Shown here: positions 15,574-25,082 of the stretch, in pieces
How positions within the stretch are numbered: position 1 is the first letter of the stretch
Layout of the letters: each line of letters starts with the position of its first letter
Assembly (NCBI RefSeq): GCF_024721305.1
Contig: NZ_JAMXOD010000023.1
Span: forward strand, 1-40,397
DNA length: 40,397 nt
Origin: Aequitasia blattaphilus
Lineage (GTDB): Bacteria; Bacillota; Clostridia; Lachnospirales; Lachnospiraceae
Reading direction: 5' to 3'
Position numbers and translations under genes: made by a program
The notes under the pieces: generated by a model
What the model was told of the DNA's origin: nothing
Databases searched by the model: none
What the model saw: the letters and a program-made list of their open reading frames with translations, nothing else

Positions 15574-16536
15574 CTATCCTAACATTTTCTTAATTGTCGC
15601 CACAATTCCCTTGCGGTCCATTCCGTAATACGCATATATTTCGTCAGAATCTCCCAGTACTGAAAACTGATCCGGCATGGCTACACGTTTAAACTTCCCT
15701 TTATAACTAGCTTCACAAAGAACTTCTGCTACTGCCCCACCTAATCCTCCATTTATTGAATGATCCTCCACGGTAACAATATTTCCAGTTCTATTTGCCA
15801 CCCTTAAGATTGCTTCTGTATCTAAGGGCTTAATCGTATGCATATCGAGTACACCAACGGAAATCCCTTCGTCCTTCAAAATTTTTGATGCCATCATGCA
15901 TTCGTAAAGGCTTGACCCTGTCGATATAATGGTAGCATCATCACCTTCAATTAAATCAATGGCTTTACCAATTTCGAAGTCGTAATCCCCCGCATAGATA
16001 TCTGGTGAACCAGCTCTGTCAATCCGAATAATCATTGGTCCTTCGTAATCCAGGGACGCACGAATCACTTTACGGCACTGTCCTGCATCAGCTGGTACAA
16101 CTACCGTCAAATTGGGGATTGCACGATATAACGCTAAGTCCGCAATGTCATTATGGGTTGGTCCACCGCCAGCGGTTACTCCTGAATGTGTTCCAATCAA
16201 ACGCACATTCACATCATTGTATGCGATATCTGTGTGAATCTGATCCGCTGCTCGTAGTGGCAGAAACGGGCCGAATACCTGAGCAAAAACAGTATGTCCA
16301 GCCAATGCCATACCTGCTGATGCACCTACTTGATTTGGTTCTGCAATACCAAAGTTAAAACATCTATCTGGATACTTTGTAATCATTTTTCCTGCACATG
16401 ACGAAGGTGCCACATTATCACTATAGGTAAAGAGAAATTCTTTTCCTTCATCTGCAAGTTTCATTAGTTCCTCTCCATATGCCTCTCTAGCATTGGATAG
16501 CATCTGGTCAAAATCAAACGTCGTCTTAACAGCCAT
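15574..16536 (-). CDS. Transketolase, C-terminal subunit
   Basis: A 320-aa subunit holding the pyrimidine-binding and C-terminal domains of a split transketolase. It includes CFNFGIAEPNQVGASAGMAL (with the TPP-activating Glu), THSGVTAGGGPTHNDIADLA and VVPADAGQCRKV. The last third (GVLDMHTIKPLDTEAILRVA, then TVEDHSINGGLGGAVAEVL) is the transketolase C domain. It pairs with the N-terminal subunit encoded 2 nt upstream to form an alpha2beta2 enzyme that moves a two-carbon ketol unit between sugars. Split transketolases occur in pentose, apiose and sulfosugar pathways, so the donor cannot be assigned here. Confidence 0.9.
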   Translation of the reverse strand: MAVKTTFDFDQMLSNAREAYGEELMKLADEGKEFLFTYSDNVAPSSCAGKMITKYPDRCFNFGIAEPNQVGASAGMALAGHTVFAQVFGPFLPLRAADQIHTDIAYNDVNVRLIGTHSGVTAGGGPTHNDIADLALYRAIPNLTVVVPADAGQCRKVIRASLDYEGPMIIRIDRAGSPDIYAGDYDFEIGKAIDLIEGDDATIISTGSSLYECMMASKILKDEGISVGVLDMHTIKPLDTEAILRVANRTGNIVTVEDHSINGGLGGAVAEVLCEASYKGKFKRVAMPDQFSVLGDSDEIYAYYGMDRKGIVATIKKMLG

Positions 16537-16538
16537 AA

Positions 16539-17405
16539 TTATCTCACCTTCCTATTTTTTTCTACATCTTTAAGCGCTTCTTCTAATTGTTCTTTTGCAA
16601 TTCCGCCGCCGTGCCATTTATAGTTGCCTTCCATAAAATCTACACCTTTTCCCTTTACCGTATTTGCAATAATAAATATCGGCTTTCTTCGCGCCTGTGA
16701 ATCAGAGTCTGGCAATGAATCCAGAGCCTCACACACCTGCATCATATCATTTCCATCTTCTATATTAATCACATCCCAACCAAAGGCTTCTAATTTCTTA
16801 TCCAATGGATCCAGATTCATAACCTGTGCCGTCGTTCCTGTCATTTGCACTTGGTTCTTATCCACAATTGCCACTAAATTCCCTAATTGGTAATGACCTG
16901 CGGCCATGATAGCTTCCCAATTGGTGCCTTCATCCATCTCGCCATCACCCACTAAGACAAGTGTACGCCAAGAGGCTTTGCTCGCTCTTGCCCCTAGTGC
17001 CATGCCGACTGCGATAGGAAGTCCGTGTCCAAGTGACCCTGCTGAAGCTTCAATTGCCGGCACGTACTTTCGGTTTGAGTGCATCCCAAATTGAGCGGTA
17101 TCTAAAGTTTCGAAATGCTCCACCATATAGTCCATGGTATACATTCCCATGTCTTGAAAAATTGTGTACAGGGTCTCGCTGCAATGTCCTTTACTTAGCA
17201 CAAAGCGATCTCGCTCCTCCATCTTCGGATTTTTCGGATCATACTTCATATATTCATAATATAAAGCAACTGTCATCTCAACAATCGATAATTCCCCGCC
17301 AAGATGCCCCATCCCTATTTGATAGATAAAATTCAAAAGATCTTTCCTGATCTTTACACATTTATCCTCTAGCTCAACTACTCTTTTTATATCTATCTTG
17401 CTCAT
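16539..17405 (-). CDS. Transketolase, N-terminal subunit
   Basis: A 288-aa subunit with the TPP diphosphate-binding domain: GMGHLGGELSIVEMTVALYY near residue 32, SKGHCSETLYTIF near 70, and the metal/TPP motif GDGEMDEGTNWEAIMAAGHY through AIVDKNQVQMTG near 153-189. The motif GDG-x(~25-30)-N is intact. The stop is 2 nt from the start of the C-terminal subunit, so translation is coupled. It is downstream of the zinc alcohol dehydrogenase gene after 16 nt. Confidence 0.9.
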   Translation of the reverse strand: MSKIDIKRVVELEDKCVKIRKDLLNFIYQIGMGHLGGELSIVEMTVALYYEYMKYDPKNPKMEERDRFVLSKGHCSETLYTIFQDMGMYTMDYMVEHFETLDTAQFGMHSNRKYVPAIEASAGSLGHGLPIAVGMALGARASKASWRTLVLVGDGEMDEGTNWEAIMAAGHYQLGNLVAIVDKNQVQMTGTTAQVMNLDPLDKKLEAFGWDVINIEDGNDMMQVCEALDSLPDSDSQARRKPIFIIANTVKGKGVDFMEGNYKWHGGGIAKEQLEEALKDVEKNRKVR

Positions 17406-17421
17406 TCTCTATTTCCTCCTT

Positions 17422-18474
17422 CTAAAGGTCTTTGTTACAATGGATTAGTATTTTCGGGTATTTTCCTGATACCTGTGCAGCAAAGGCCGCTTCCGCATCA
17501 TCAATAAAAAACTCTTTGCTAATAAAATCCTCTAGTTGATACTTAGACAACGATTGAATCGCTCTTGGGAAAGCATAGGGTGCTACATAAAATCCCGTCA
17601 CCGTCAATTCATTAAAGTAACAGTATTCATATAAATTGAACGGCATTTCAAAGGATTTAGGATACATAGCGCCATATATCAATTTTCCACCTCTAGCCGT
17701 AATTTTAGGCAAATCACCTACTGCCCGCACCGATCCTGAGCAGTCAATAACTGTGTCAAATCCTCGTCCTTCAGTTATACGCAAACCTTCCTCTATGGTA
17801 CTTTGTGTTGTTGGATCAATTACATGTTCTGCGCCATATTTAAGACCTAACTCTCGTCTTGCTTCAATTGGTTCTATTAATGTAACGCTAGTACCACCAA
17901 ATCTCACTATCGATTGTATCGCCAGTAAACCTATTGGTCCGCCACCTGAAATTGCAATCCGTTCACCGTATCTTGGATTTACTTTATCCATCATCCGCAC
18001 GGCTATTGATATCGGCTCTAACATACAGCCTTCTTTTAAGCTCACGTTATCTGGGAGTTTGTATACCTGCGACTCATGCCATACAATATACTCACTCATA
18101 CCTGGACGATTGTATTCATCCCCATGTTCACAAAACTGTTGTTGACCATTTTGGCAATAGTAACAAGTACCACAGAACTTCAGAAAGTTGCCTGCTACAC
18201 GATCTCCAACTTTCAATCCTTTTTTAGTAGCCTTTTTTCCTAGTTCGACAATTACTCCTGACACTTCATGTCCCAGTCCAAACGGCACATCCCAACCAAA
18301 AATATTTTCTACTAAATGGGGATCCGATCCGCAAATCGCACAGTAGGCCACTTTGATTTTCACGTCTTCATCTCCCACTTCCTGTTCCTCGATATCCAAA
18401 ACAGCTACTTTTCCCTTCTTTTCTTCATCGGGGTCATTTAATTTTCCCACTTTTACAACGGATATTGATTTCAT
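17422..18474 (-). CDS. Zinc-dependent alcohol/polyol dehydrogenase (MDR family)
   Basis: A 350-aa medium-chain dehydrogenase. Catalytic zinc ligands are in YCAICGSDPHL near residue 45 and GLGHEVSGVI near 72. The structural zinc lobe is CGTCYYCQNGQQQFC, and the Rossmann loop is ISGGGPIGLLAIQ near 173. An Asp/Glu-type acidic residue after the second strand (TLIEPIEARRE) favours NAD(H). It resembles sorbitol and L-threonine/butanediol dehydrogenases and should oxidise a secondary hydroxyl of a polyol or sugar. It is the second gene of the operon, after the GPH transporter. Confidence 0.85.
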   Translation of the reverse strand: MKSISVVKVGKLNDPDEEKKGKVAVLDIEEQEVGDEDVKIKVAYCAICGSDPHLVENIFGWDVPFGLGHEVSGVIVELGKKATKKGLKVGDRVAGNFLKFCGTCYYCQNGQQQFCEHGDEYNRPGMSEYIVWHESQVYKLPDNVSLKEGCMLEPISIAVRMMDKVNPRYGERIAISGGGPIGLLAIQSIVRFGGTSVTLIEPIEARRELGLKYGAEHVIDPTTQSTIEEGLRITEGRGFDTVIDCSGSVRAVGDLPKITARGGKLIYGAMYPKSFEMPFNLYEYCYFNELTVTGFYVAPYAFPRAIQSLSKYQLEDFISKEFFIDDAEAAFAAQVSGKYPKILIHCNKDL

Positions 18475-18500
18475 CTCTTTTCCTCCTTACAAACCGATTT

Positions 18501-19925
18501 TTACGACAGATTTTCCCGCTGTGCATTTCGATCAGCAATCTTCTGCTGTATATCTGAAACAGTTTCTTCGTCAAGTCGATAAAATATACCAAAAATTACA
18601 ATTGTCACTCCAATTACCGCCAACGGAAGCAATGTTGTTAAATTGCGAATTGTTTGAACTACCGCCTCCGTTTGCACTTCATTCGCAACATATCCTGCCG
18701 ACTCCATTACCGCTGTCGGCAAAGAACCACCGATAATCATTGCAAATTTAATTCCCAAACCAATCAACGTCATTACAATCGCTGTGTACCGTTTCCCTGT
18801 CTTCCAATCGGCATATTCCACTGGGTCAGTAATAATCGACCACAGTATTCCCATTAGAATTCCATATCCAAAGGAGGTAATCGCCCGGGCTGCCAACATT
18901 CCGCCTAGTGCTCCAGGTGGCATAAAATAGAGCACCAAGGCTCCTATAGCAGCTAGTACCAAGCCTAACATAACCGTACCTTTTTTCTTAATTCTTCTAG
19001 TTAACCAAGGTACACATGGCACGCCCGCCACTGAGGGAAGCATCATCATCATTGAAAACCAAGACAACATATCTTCTCGACCTGCATAGTACTTTATGTA
19101 GTAAGCTCCCATAGTGGATTGAACCTGACTTAACGTATAGACTCCTAAAAAAAGCAAAAACATTATAAAAACGGGACCTACGGTAAATAATAAACGGAAT
19201 ACATCTTTTATATTTGCTTTGTTATTCGGATCAACCGGCGGTGCTGGAACTCTTTCAATTATCTGGTGCGAACCCCATAATAAAATAATTACCATAACCG
19301 CCGCCATAATAGCGGTAGTTACCATGTAGCCCTGAGCCAATGTCATATACTTTGTTAAAAAACCACTTAAATTGGGTAACATAATCGCACATACAACACC
19401 ACCTGACTGAGCCAGCATCATTCTCGTTGATTGAAGTCTTGTTCTTTCATTCTGATCATTTGTCATTAACGACGCTGCCGAAATATAGGGCTGAATTATA
19501 AATGTATACAGCATATTCAATAAGTTATAGGTAATAGCTGCCCACACTAACTTCATTCCATATGAAAAATCTGGAGTCGTATAAGTCAAAACAGCGGCAA
19601 CACCAAAGGGAATCGCACCCCACATTATATATATCCAGTACTTTCCTTTCTTAAAGGATAATCGTTCACAGATTGTGCCCATCAACGGGTCGTTGATGGC
19701 ATCCCACAGTCTCGAAACTGCAAACAGAATAGCTACATGCCCTGGTCTAATACCAAAAATATCGGTGTAAAAATAACTGATATAGAGAGCGATACATTGA
19801 AAAACCAAATTCATTGCGAAGTCAATGGATGAATACCCCCAAACTTCTTTCCTTGCTAATTTGTAGTACCCGTACTGGGAACTTGTTTTCTCCCAATTCG
19901 CTGGATCCTTCATATTCTTACTCAT
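18501..19925 (-). CDS. GPH-family sugar:cation symporter
   Basis: A 474-aa, about 12-helix permease of the glycoside-pentoside-hexuronide family. Diagnostic segments are RKEVWGYSSIDFAMNLVFQC near the N-terminus, SRLWDAINDPLMGTICERLS (the family's R-x-W-D-x-x-x-D-P motif) and EYADWKTGKRYTAIVMT later. It should import a sugar, glycoside or uronide with Na+ or H+. Start at 19925 (MSKNMKD), with TGGAGG upstream. It is first in the operon with the dehydrogenase, transketolase and SDR genes, which points to uptake of their substrate. Confidence 0.9.
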   Translation of the reverse strand: MSKNMKDPANWEKTSSQYGYYKLARKEVWGYSSIDFAMNLVFQCIALYISYFYTDIFGIRPGHVAILFAVSRLWDAINDPLMGTICERLSFKKGKYWIYIMWGAIPFGVAAVLTYTTPDFSYGMKLVWAAITYNLLNMLYTFIIQPYISAASLMTNDQNERTRLQSTRMMLAQSGGVVCAIMLPNLSGFLTKYMTLAQGYMVTTAIMAAVMVIILLWGSHQIIERVPAPPVDPNNKANIKDVFRLLFTVGPVFIMFLLFLGVYTLSQVQSTMGAYYIKYYAGREDMLSWFSMMMMLPSVAGVPCVPWLTRRIKKKGTVMLGLVLAAIGALVLYFMPPGALGGMLAARAITSFGYGILMGILWSIITDPVEYADWKTGKRYTAIVMTLIGLGIKFAMIIGGSLPTAVMESAGYVANEVQTEAVVQTIRNLTTLLPLAVIGVTIVIFGIFYRLDEETVSDIQQKIADRNAQRENLS

Positions 19926-20209
19926 TTCTCTTTCCTCCAACCATTAACAGTTACATTTAACAAGCCGGCCTTGTTTAATCGATCTTGATGTAATTATATA
20001 TTGCCCCCTTATTTTGTTCAATTTCCAGGACAGACCTGATTTATTAGAATATTGTCCTTTTGAGTAAATATTGTTTGTTAATTAATAAACATTTACATTT
20101 GTTTTTTCACAATCCCAACTTTTCATTTTTGTAATTCTATGATATTCTTTTACTGTAACGAACATTTATCGACATTATCTGCTGAAGACGGGGAAAGGAG
20201 TTGATTTTT

Positions 20210-21124
20210 TTGTACCATCAACCAATACATTATCTGTGTGACCCTAATCTGCATACGGTGCCTTTAGGCACATATGATCTGCTCATCAGCTACGTTGATA
20301 AGCACGATGAAAACACTGTGGAATTTCCCCATGAACACCCGAAAGAATATGAAATATATTATGCTTTAAGCGGAGAGGTGGATAACTACGCTCACTCCCA
20401 AAACTGTCATTTAAAAGCAGGGGAATTTCTATTTGTTAATTCGGGAGTAGAACACGGCACTCTATACAAACCAGAGCAAGGGAAGGAGTATTTAACTTTT
20501 GTATTTTCTTTCCGAAAGAAGAACTCAGCAAACAAAGAATCAAAAGATAATATCGTTGAAAAGTTTTTAGAAACTATTGAGAACCATTCCTATATTATCG
20601 GTTCTGACACTTCTAGCTGTGCCAAATATATTGACGCCATGCTAGCAGAGGCCGCAACCAGGGAATGGGGATGGGAATATCAACTCCCATTCCTATATAC
20701 AAACTTCCTGCTTTCACTCATCAGAAATTTTATTGGTCCAATTTCTGTAGCAACCGGTAATTCTTCTGCAACCCTTCCGATTCAGTTTACAAAGTATCTC
20801 CATGCAAACTATCAGAATAAGGATTTGTCAATTCAGGAATTAGCCGATCATTTTTATATGACACCCAGACATATCAGCCGCTTATTCAAAGAATATTTTA
20901 AGGCCAGCTTATCAAAAACCCTAACACTCTATAGAATTAGCTATGCAAAAAATTATCTACAGAATACAAAATACTCTGTAGATGATATTGCTGACAAAGT
21001 TGGGTTTAGCTCTGCCAGTACTTTATCGCGACTATTTAAAGAATATGAAGGAATCACCATTTCCGAATATCGATATCTCTGTAAGCAGAATAAAGCAATC
21101 ATAAATAATAAAAACCTAGAATAG
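20210..21124 (+). CDS. AraC-family regulator of the sugar operon
   Basis: A 304-aa regulator, divergent from the GPH symporter operon it presumably controls. The N-terminal cupin reads FPHEHPKEYEIYYALSGEVD near residue 40 and KAGEFLFVNSGVEHGTLY. The C-terminal AraC domain reads LSIQELADHFYMTPRHISRL, then YSVDDIADKVGFSSASTLSR. No ATG is available near the 5' end. TTG at 20210 is 9 nt after GGAAAGGAG and is the best start; TTG at 20201 abuts that site. A terminator overlaps its stop codon. Confidence 0.85.
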   Translation: MYHQPIHYLCDPNLHTVPLGTYDLLISYVDKHDENTVEFPHEHPKEYEIYYALSGEVDNYAHSQNCHLKAGEFLFVNSGVEHGTLYKPEQGKEYLTFVFSFRKKNSANKESKDNIVEKFLETIENHSYIIGSDTSSCAKYIDAMLAEAATREWGWEYQLPFLYTNFLLSLIRNFIGPISVATGNSSATLPIQFTKYLHANYQNKDLSIQELADHFYMTPRHISRLFKEYFKASLSKTLTLYRISYAKNYLQNTKYSVDDIADKVGFSSASTLSRLFKEYEGITISEYRYLCKQNKAIINNKNLE

Positions 21125-21169
21125 CTATCCCTTTAAAACAAAGCGAAAACTAATTCTAGGTTTCTTTTA
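21112..21169 (+). terminator. Terminator of the AraC gene
   Basis: AAACCTAGAAT (21112-21122) pairs perfectly with ATTCTAGGTTT (21153-21163) across a 30-nt loop and is followed by a T-rich run. The left arm overlaps the end of the coding sequence. The next roughly 210 bp to 21381 hold nothing I can assign. Confidence 0.75.
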
Positions 21170-21381
21170 TGATTTTTATTTCACCAATAGTAAATTCAAA
21201 GCACACCTTTACCCAGTTACAAATTTACTATATCACTACATCCTGTAATTAGCATAGTCGCTAATCGTATTGTTCTCGAAATTATGCTTTGGCAAGTTTT
21301 TAGGCACAGGTGAAAATAATGGTGATTCATCATTTGCACAGCAATATCAATTCCTTAAATCTCATTTTCATCTAATTCACA

Positions 21382-22505
21382 CTATTCGAAGAAGGATTCA
21401 AGTGAAAGATTGACCACGTTGGCATCTCCTTCCACAGTCACTGGAGTTTTCGTAAAGAGATATTTGAAAGTCGTGTACTTACTGAAGTGAGCAGCTCTCT
21501 CATTCAAACCCTCGACTGTCTTGTTCACCTTGAACGAGTTTCGCCACTTGCATTCACCTACAAGCAATTCTTTGCCCGTCACGGACTCTAGGACGACATC
21601 TAGCTCATGCACGTTACCTTTCTTATCTTTTCCCCACCACTTGCCAAATGACTTGACAACGAAGGGCAACCCCCTCCTACCATTCAATCGACGAAGATAC
21701 TGGCGGCTGACTTCCTCAAATATTGGACCAATAAAGTCCGACAAATCATCCAATGCCAAAGCGAAATAGATATCCCCATTACCACGTTCAATTTCTGTTC
21801 TAATAGAAAGGATATAACGATACCAAAAGGCAATAAAATTTTCCATAATTTGGTATCTACTCGTCTTCCCCTTTAAGGGATTTGATCCAAAGGGAATGAC
21901 TCGCTCAATGTAATTTAATTCCTGCAAGGTGATGAGATATTTTGAAATCAAGCTACTCTCAAGCTTTGTAAACCCTGCAATCTTCCCCAAGGTATTTGAA
22001 CCACTGGCAATAGCCTGAAGTACAGCATTGTAGTTAGCTGGCTCCCTAAATTCTTGCTTCATCAATAAGATTCCTTCATTGTTTAGATAGCCATTGATTT
22101 CAAAATAAAGTTCTCGAAGATTCTCTTCAAAACTCAATTCCTGATCAATCAATGACAGATAATAAGGCGTCCCACCGACACAAGCATAGTACCGTATTTT
22201 ATCTTCATTACTTGCATTTGGATAAAAACGCGCCGAATCATAATAGTCTAGCGGGTTTATCTTCAATTGACCAGTCCTCCTACCAAATAGAGGGCTCTTT
22301 TCCCCTAACACTTGATTCTCCATAAAACTCATTGATGAGCCACATAAAATCAAGAAAATGTTTGTATCCTTAAATTCATAGTCGATCACATATTGAAGGA
22401 TAGAGTTGAGGGATTTATTAGCTGATGCGGCGTAGGGGTATTCGTCAATAACAACCACCAAGTGTTTATCCCCCCATTGCTCTTTAATCATTGCAATAAT
22501 CCAAA
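21382..22505 (-). pseudogene. 5'-truncated AAA ATPase (DUF234 / archaeal-ATPase type)
   Basis: The sequence encodes the C-terminal roughly 375 residues of a P-loop ATPase with a DUF234-type nuclease-like C-domain. It starts just before Walker B (HLVVVIDEYPYAASANKSL) and carries sensor LILCGSSMSFMEN and the PD-(D/E)xK-like ELDVVLESVTGKELLVGECK. The Walker A segment, about 80-90 residues, is absent. The first available start codon (GTG, 22536) lies inside the terminator of the upstream ABC operon and has no ribosome site. I therefore read it as a gene beheaded by insertion or recombination, marking the left boundary of the peptide island. The rest of the frame is intact, so loss may be recent. 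Confidence 0.75.
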
Positions 22506-22527
22506 GTAGTAAAATAGTCAAAGGACT

Positions 22528-22565
22528 AAAAAACACTACTTATAATTATGATAATCATAAGTAGT
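22528..22565 (-). terminator. Terminator of the S8/ABC operon
   Basis: On the minus strand ACTACTTATGATTATC pairs with GATAATTATAAGTAGT-type sequence as a 31-bp near-perfect palindrome (one mismatch), followed by GTTTTTTAG. It is an AT-rich intrinsic terminator 28 nt after the permease stop. Confidence 0.7.
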
Positions 22566-22592
22566 ATACATGACATCTGCTAGAAGTTAATT

Positions 22593-25082
22593 TTACAATT
22601 CAGCATCATTCAAAGTGTCTGCAATTTCCTTTGGGGCTGTTAATTTCCAAATTACCAGCGGTATCCCTACTGATAATAGAATGATGAACGGCGTCATTAC
22701 TATCAATGGTGCTAGGGAGAAGCTATATGTGGCAGTCCACTGTGACTCAATATAGAATTTGACTACTGTTGTAATTGATATAATACTTAGAAAATATGAG
22801 GTGACTAAAATAATTGCTGCCATATTAGTCCCTTCAAAGAGCAACATTGTTGCAAGTTGCTTTTTTGTCATTCCCAATCCTTGCATTAATACAAATTCCT
22901 TTTTTCTTGAATTTATTGAATTAAAAATTAAGTTAATCAAATTAACAATTCCTATAATAGTCATCATAATCGCAATAATTTTCTGTATTAGTGTAGCTGC
23001 TCTTGTTTCATCCTTATAATTTTTCTCTATGCTATCTTGAGTTATGATTTGTAATTCATCATCCTGATTATACTTGTTGATAATAGCATTTACCTTTTCA
23101 CTCTTACCATTTTTAGTATTAAAGAAAAACTTTTTGGGCGTATTCCTTGGAAATAGAATTTGAAACGTTAAATTGGGCATATAAAAATCAATATGAAATT
23201 CTGCTCCACTCATTTCTTTGCCTTCTATAATCGGATATTGTGCATCTACGATCGCCATCACTTCATATTTTTTTCCGTCAATCTCCACTAATTCACCTAC
23301 TTTAAAATTAGGTTGTTGTTCTTCGAAATCCCCCCCAATGCTCCCTTGTGCAATGATGTAATCACCACTAGAGAATTTTTCTTTATCAATAATACCATCA
23401 ACTACTCTTTCAGAAATTCGGTCTGTAACTACTCCATCAATTCCATAAATAATAGCAGTACATTGATGCTCCGTCTTCATTCTTTCATAACCATCTATCC
23501 ATGCATAATTTTGGGCCATATAATCCAAGATTTCGCCATTGTTTTTTTCATAATATCTGGTAATATTCTCATATGCCACATCTGACAAGACAACTGCTGT
23601 ATCCTGCATATATAATGTACCTTTTTCGGATATTTCATCCGTGTTTAAAAGATCATTTATTAGTTCCGTTGAAATTGTGTCTCCTTGAGAATTATAATCT
23701 CCCCATGAAGTTACAGCCGTCTTCTCAGTAATTGTATAGTTACTAATCGCCACTTCATCCATATATTTATCTATGTCAAAGCTCTGTTCAATAACATATA
23801 TCCCACTTAGCACAACTAATGCAACTACCATCATAATAAAAGTCAAAGTATTTCTCTTTTTAAATCTTCCCAAATTTCCTATACTCATTTGAAACAAACT
23901 CGATATACTTGGTGCTGCTCTTCTAGTTTTTTTATTATAATCATGGCTATTTGTACTCTGTAATAATTCATCTGTATTTATATTACAAATAAAATGAATT
24001 GGTTTAATACAACAAAGGACGGCCACACCAAGAATCATCAGCGCACTCGTGAAAAAATCTATGCTGCTCTGATATACCATAATATTTTCTAGTCTTCCTA
24101 AGATACTATCAACCAAAAAAGTCCCTATAATACTTCCCATTCCTAATCCAATTACAATTCCACTGATTGTAATTATACTTATTTGCCTTAAGAACACATA
24201 TCTTAATTGACCATCTGTTGCCCCGACTATCTTTAGACGTCCATACAACTTTATATCAGTCATTGCGGTTATATGAATAATATTATACAAAACCAACAAT
24301 TCACAAATGAGCACCAATAAAATCCCTACTTTATAAGGCATAGTTTCTACACCCATTGAACTTCTAAGTGATGCATCGTAAACACTATTTAGAACCAGCT
24401 CTTTCCCTTCTATATCAAGTTCCTTCATCATTTTACTAAACATTGAATTCCAGTCTTTACCCCTATTAAAAGTAATTGCTATATCATAGGTATCAGAACC
24501 CTCCAAGACCATTTCTTCTGATACCCAAATTACTCTTTTTGCTCGCAAATCGCTTCCATTCCAACTGCCCACTACGGTAAATTCTTCATTCGTATTATCT
24601 TTGTTAGGAAAACTAAGCGTTACTTTATCACCTAGTTGCTTGTTGCCTAGTTCTTTTAGGATTGTAGAATCTAACGCAATTTCATTCCGGTGCGTTGGCA
24701 TTCTCCCTTCTTCTGGCAATGCTAATGCATACTCCGCATAAATTTGATCTGCAAATCGAACTTCTGTTGGTCTACCCCCAAATTCACTATTTGTCCCTTC
24801 CCCAATATATATTGATTTGCCACAATCACTAATTTTTTCATAAGTTTCTATCTTCTCATACTCAACTTCTGAAATTCCAGATACCACTCCATGTGCAGCA
24901 TTACCATACTGTTCTAAATAATTTCGCTCCATATTTTTATATGTCGTTGTTGATAATATTCTAAGTGCAGTGACTAACAATGTTATAACACTCACTACAG
25001 CTATAAGTAAAAAGTTTCTAAGCAAATGATTTTTAAAGTTCCTATTCATCAATTTCTTAATCATCTGCTTGTTATTTTTCAT
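22593..25082 (-). CDS. FtsX/MacB-type ABC permease
   Basis: An 829-aa membrane protein. One helix near residues 20-45 is followed by a large extracytoplasmic MacB-PCD-like domain of about 200 residues. Three helices follow near residues 255-360, then a second helix-plus-extracellular-domain unit from about 410 and three C-terminal helices (IIAIMMTIIGIVNLINLIFN and two more). This is the two-module FtsX layout of peptide or lipoprotein exporters and antimicrobial-peptide resistance transporters. It overlaps the upstream ATPase stop by 4 nt, so the two form one transporter. Placement directly behind a precursor peptide suggests immunity or export for the island's product. The substrate is inference. 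Confidence 0.85.
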   Translation of the reverse strand: MKNNKQMIKKLMNRNFKNHLLRNFLLIAVVSVITLLVTALRILSTTTYKNMERNYLEQYGNAAHGVVSGISEVEYEKIETYEKISDCGKSIYIGEGTNSEFGGRPTEVRFADQIYAEYALALPEEGRMPTHRNEIALDSTILKELGNKQLGDKVTLSFPNKDNTNEEFTVVGSWNGSDLRAKRVIWVSEEMVLEGSDTYDIAITFNRGKDWNSMFSKMMKELDIEGKELVLNSVYDASLRSSMGVETMPYKVGILLVLICELLVLYNIIHITAMTDIKLYGRLKIVGATDGQLRYVFLRQISIITISGIVIGLGMGSIIGTFLVDSILGRLENIMVYQSSIDFFTSALMILGVAVLCCIKPIHFICNINTDELLQSTNSHDYNKKTRRAAPSISSLFQMSIGNLGRFKKRNTLTFIMMVVALVVLSGIYVIEQSFDIDKYMDEVAISNYTITEKTAVTSWGDYNSQGDTISTELINDLLNTDEISEKGTLYMQDTAVVLSDVAYENITRYYEKNNGEILDYMAQNYAWIDGYERMKTEHQCTAIIYGIDGVVTDRISERVVDGIIDKEKFSSGDYIIAQGSIGGDFEEQQPNFKVGELVEIDGKKYEVMAIVDAQYPIIEGKEMSGAEFHIDFYMPNLTFQILFPRNTPKKFFFNTKNGKSEKVNAIINKYNQDDELQIITQDSIEKNYKDETRAATLIQKIIAIMMTIIGIVNLINLIFNSINSRKKEFVLMQGLGMTKKQLATMLLFEGTNMAAIILVTSYFLSIISITTVVKFYIESQWTATYSFSLAPLIVMTPFIILLSVGIPLVIWKLTAPKEIADTLNDAEL

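Noticed and set aside
20027-20056. GGACA...TGTCC inverted repeat upstream of the sugar operon as an AraC operator
   Set aside because: Arms are only 5 bp with a 20-bp spacer, and no second copy was found, so it is not distinguishable from chance.
22505-22536. N-terminal extension of the ATPase to GTG at 22536
   Set aside because: The residues are encoded by the terminator stem and tail of the upstream operon, and there is no ribosome binding site.
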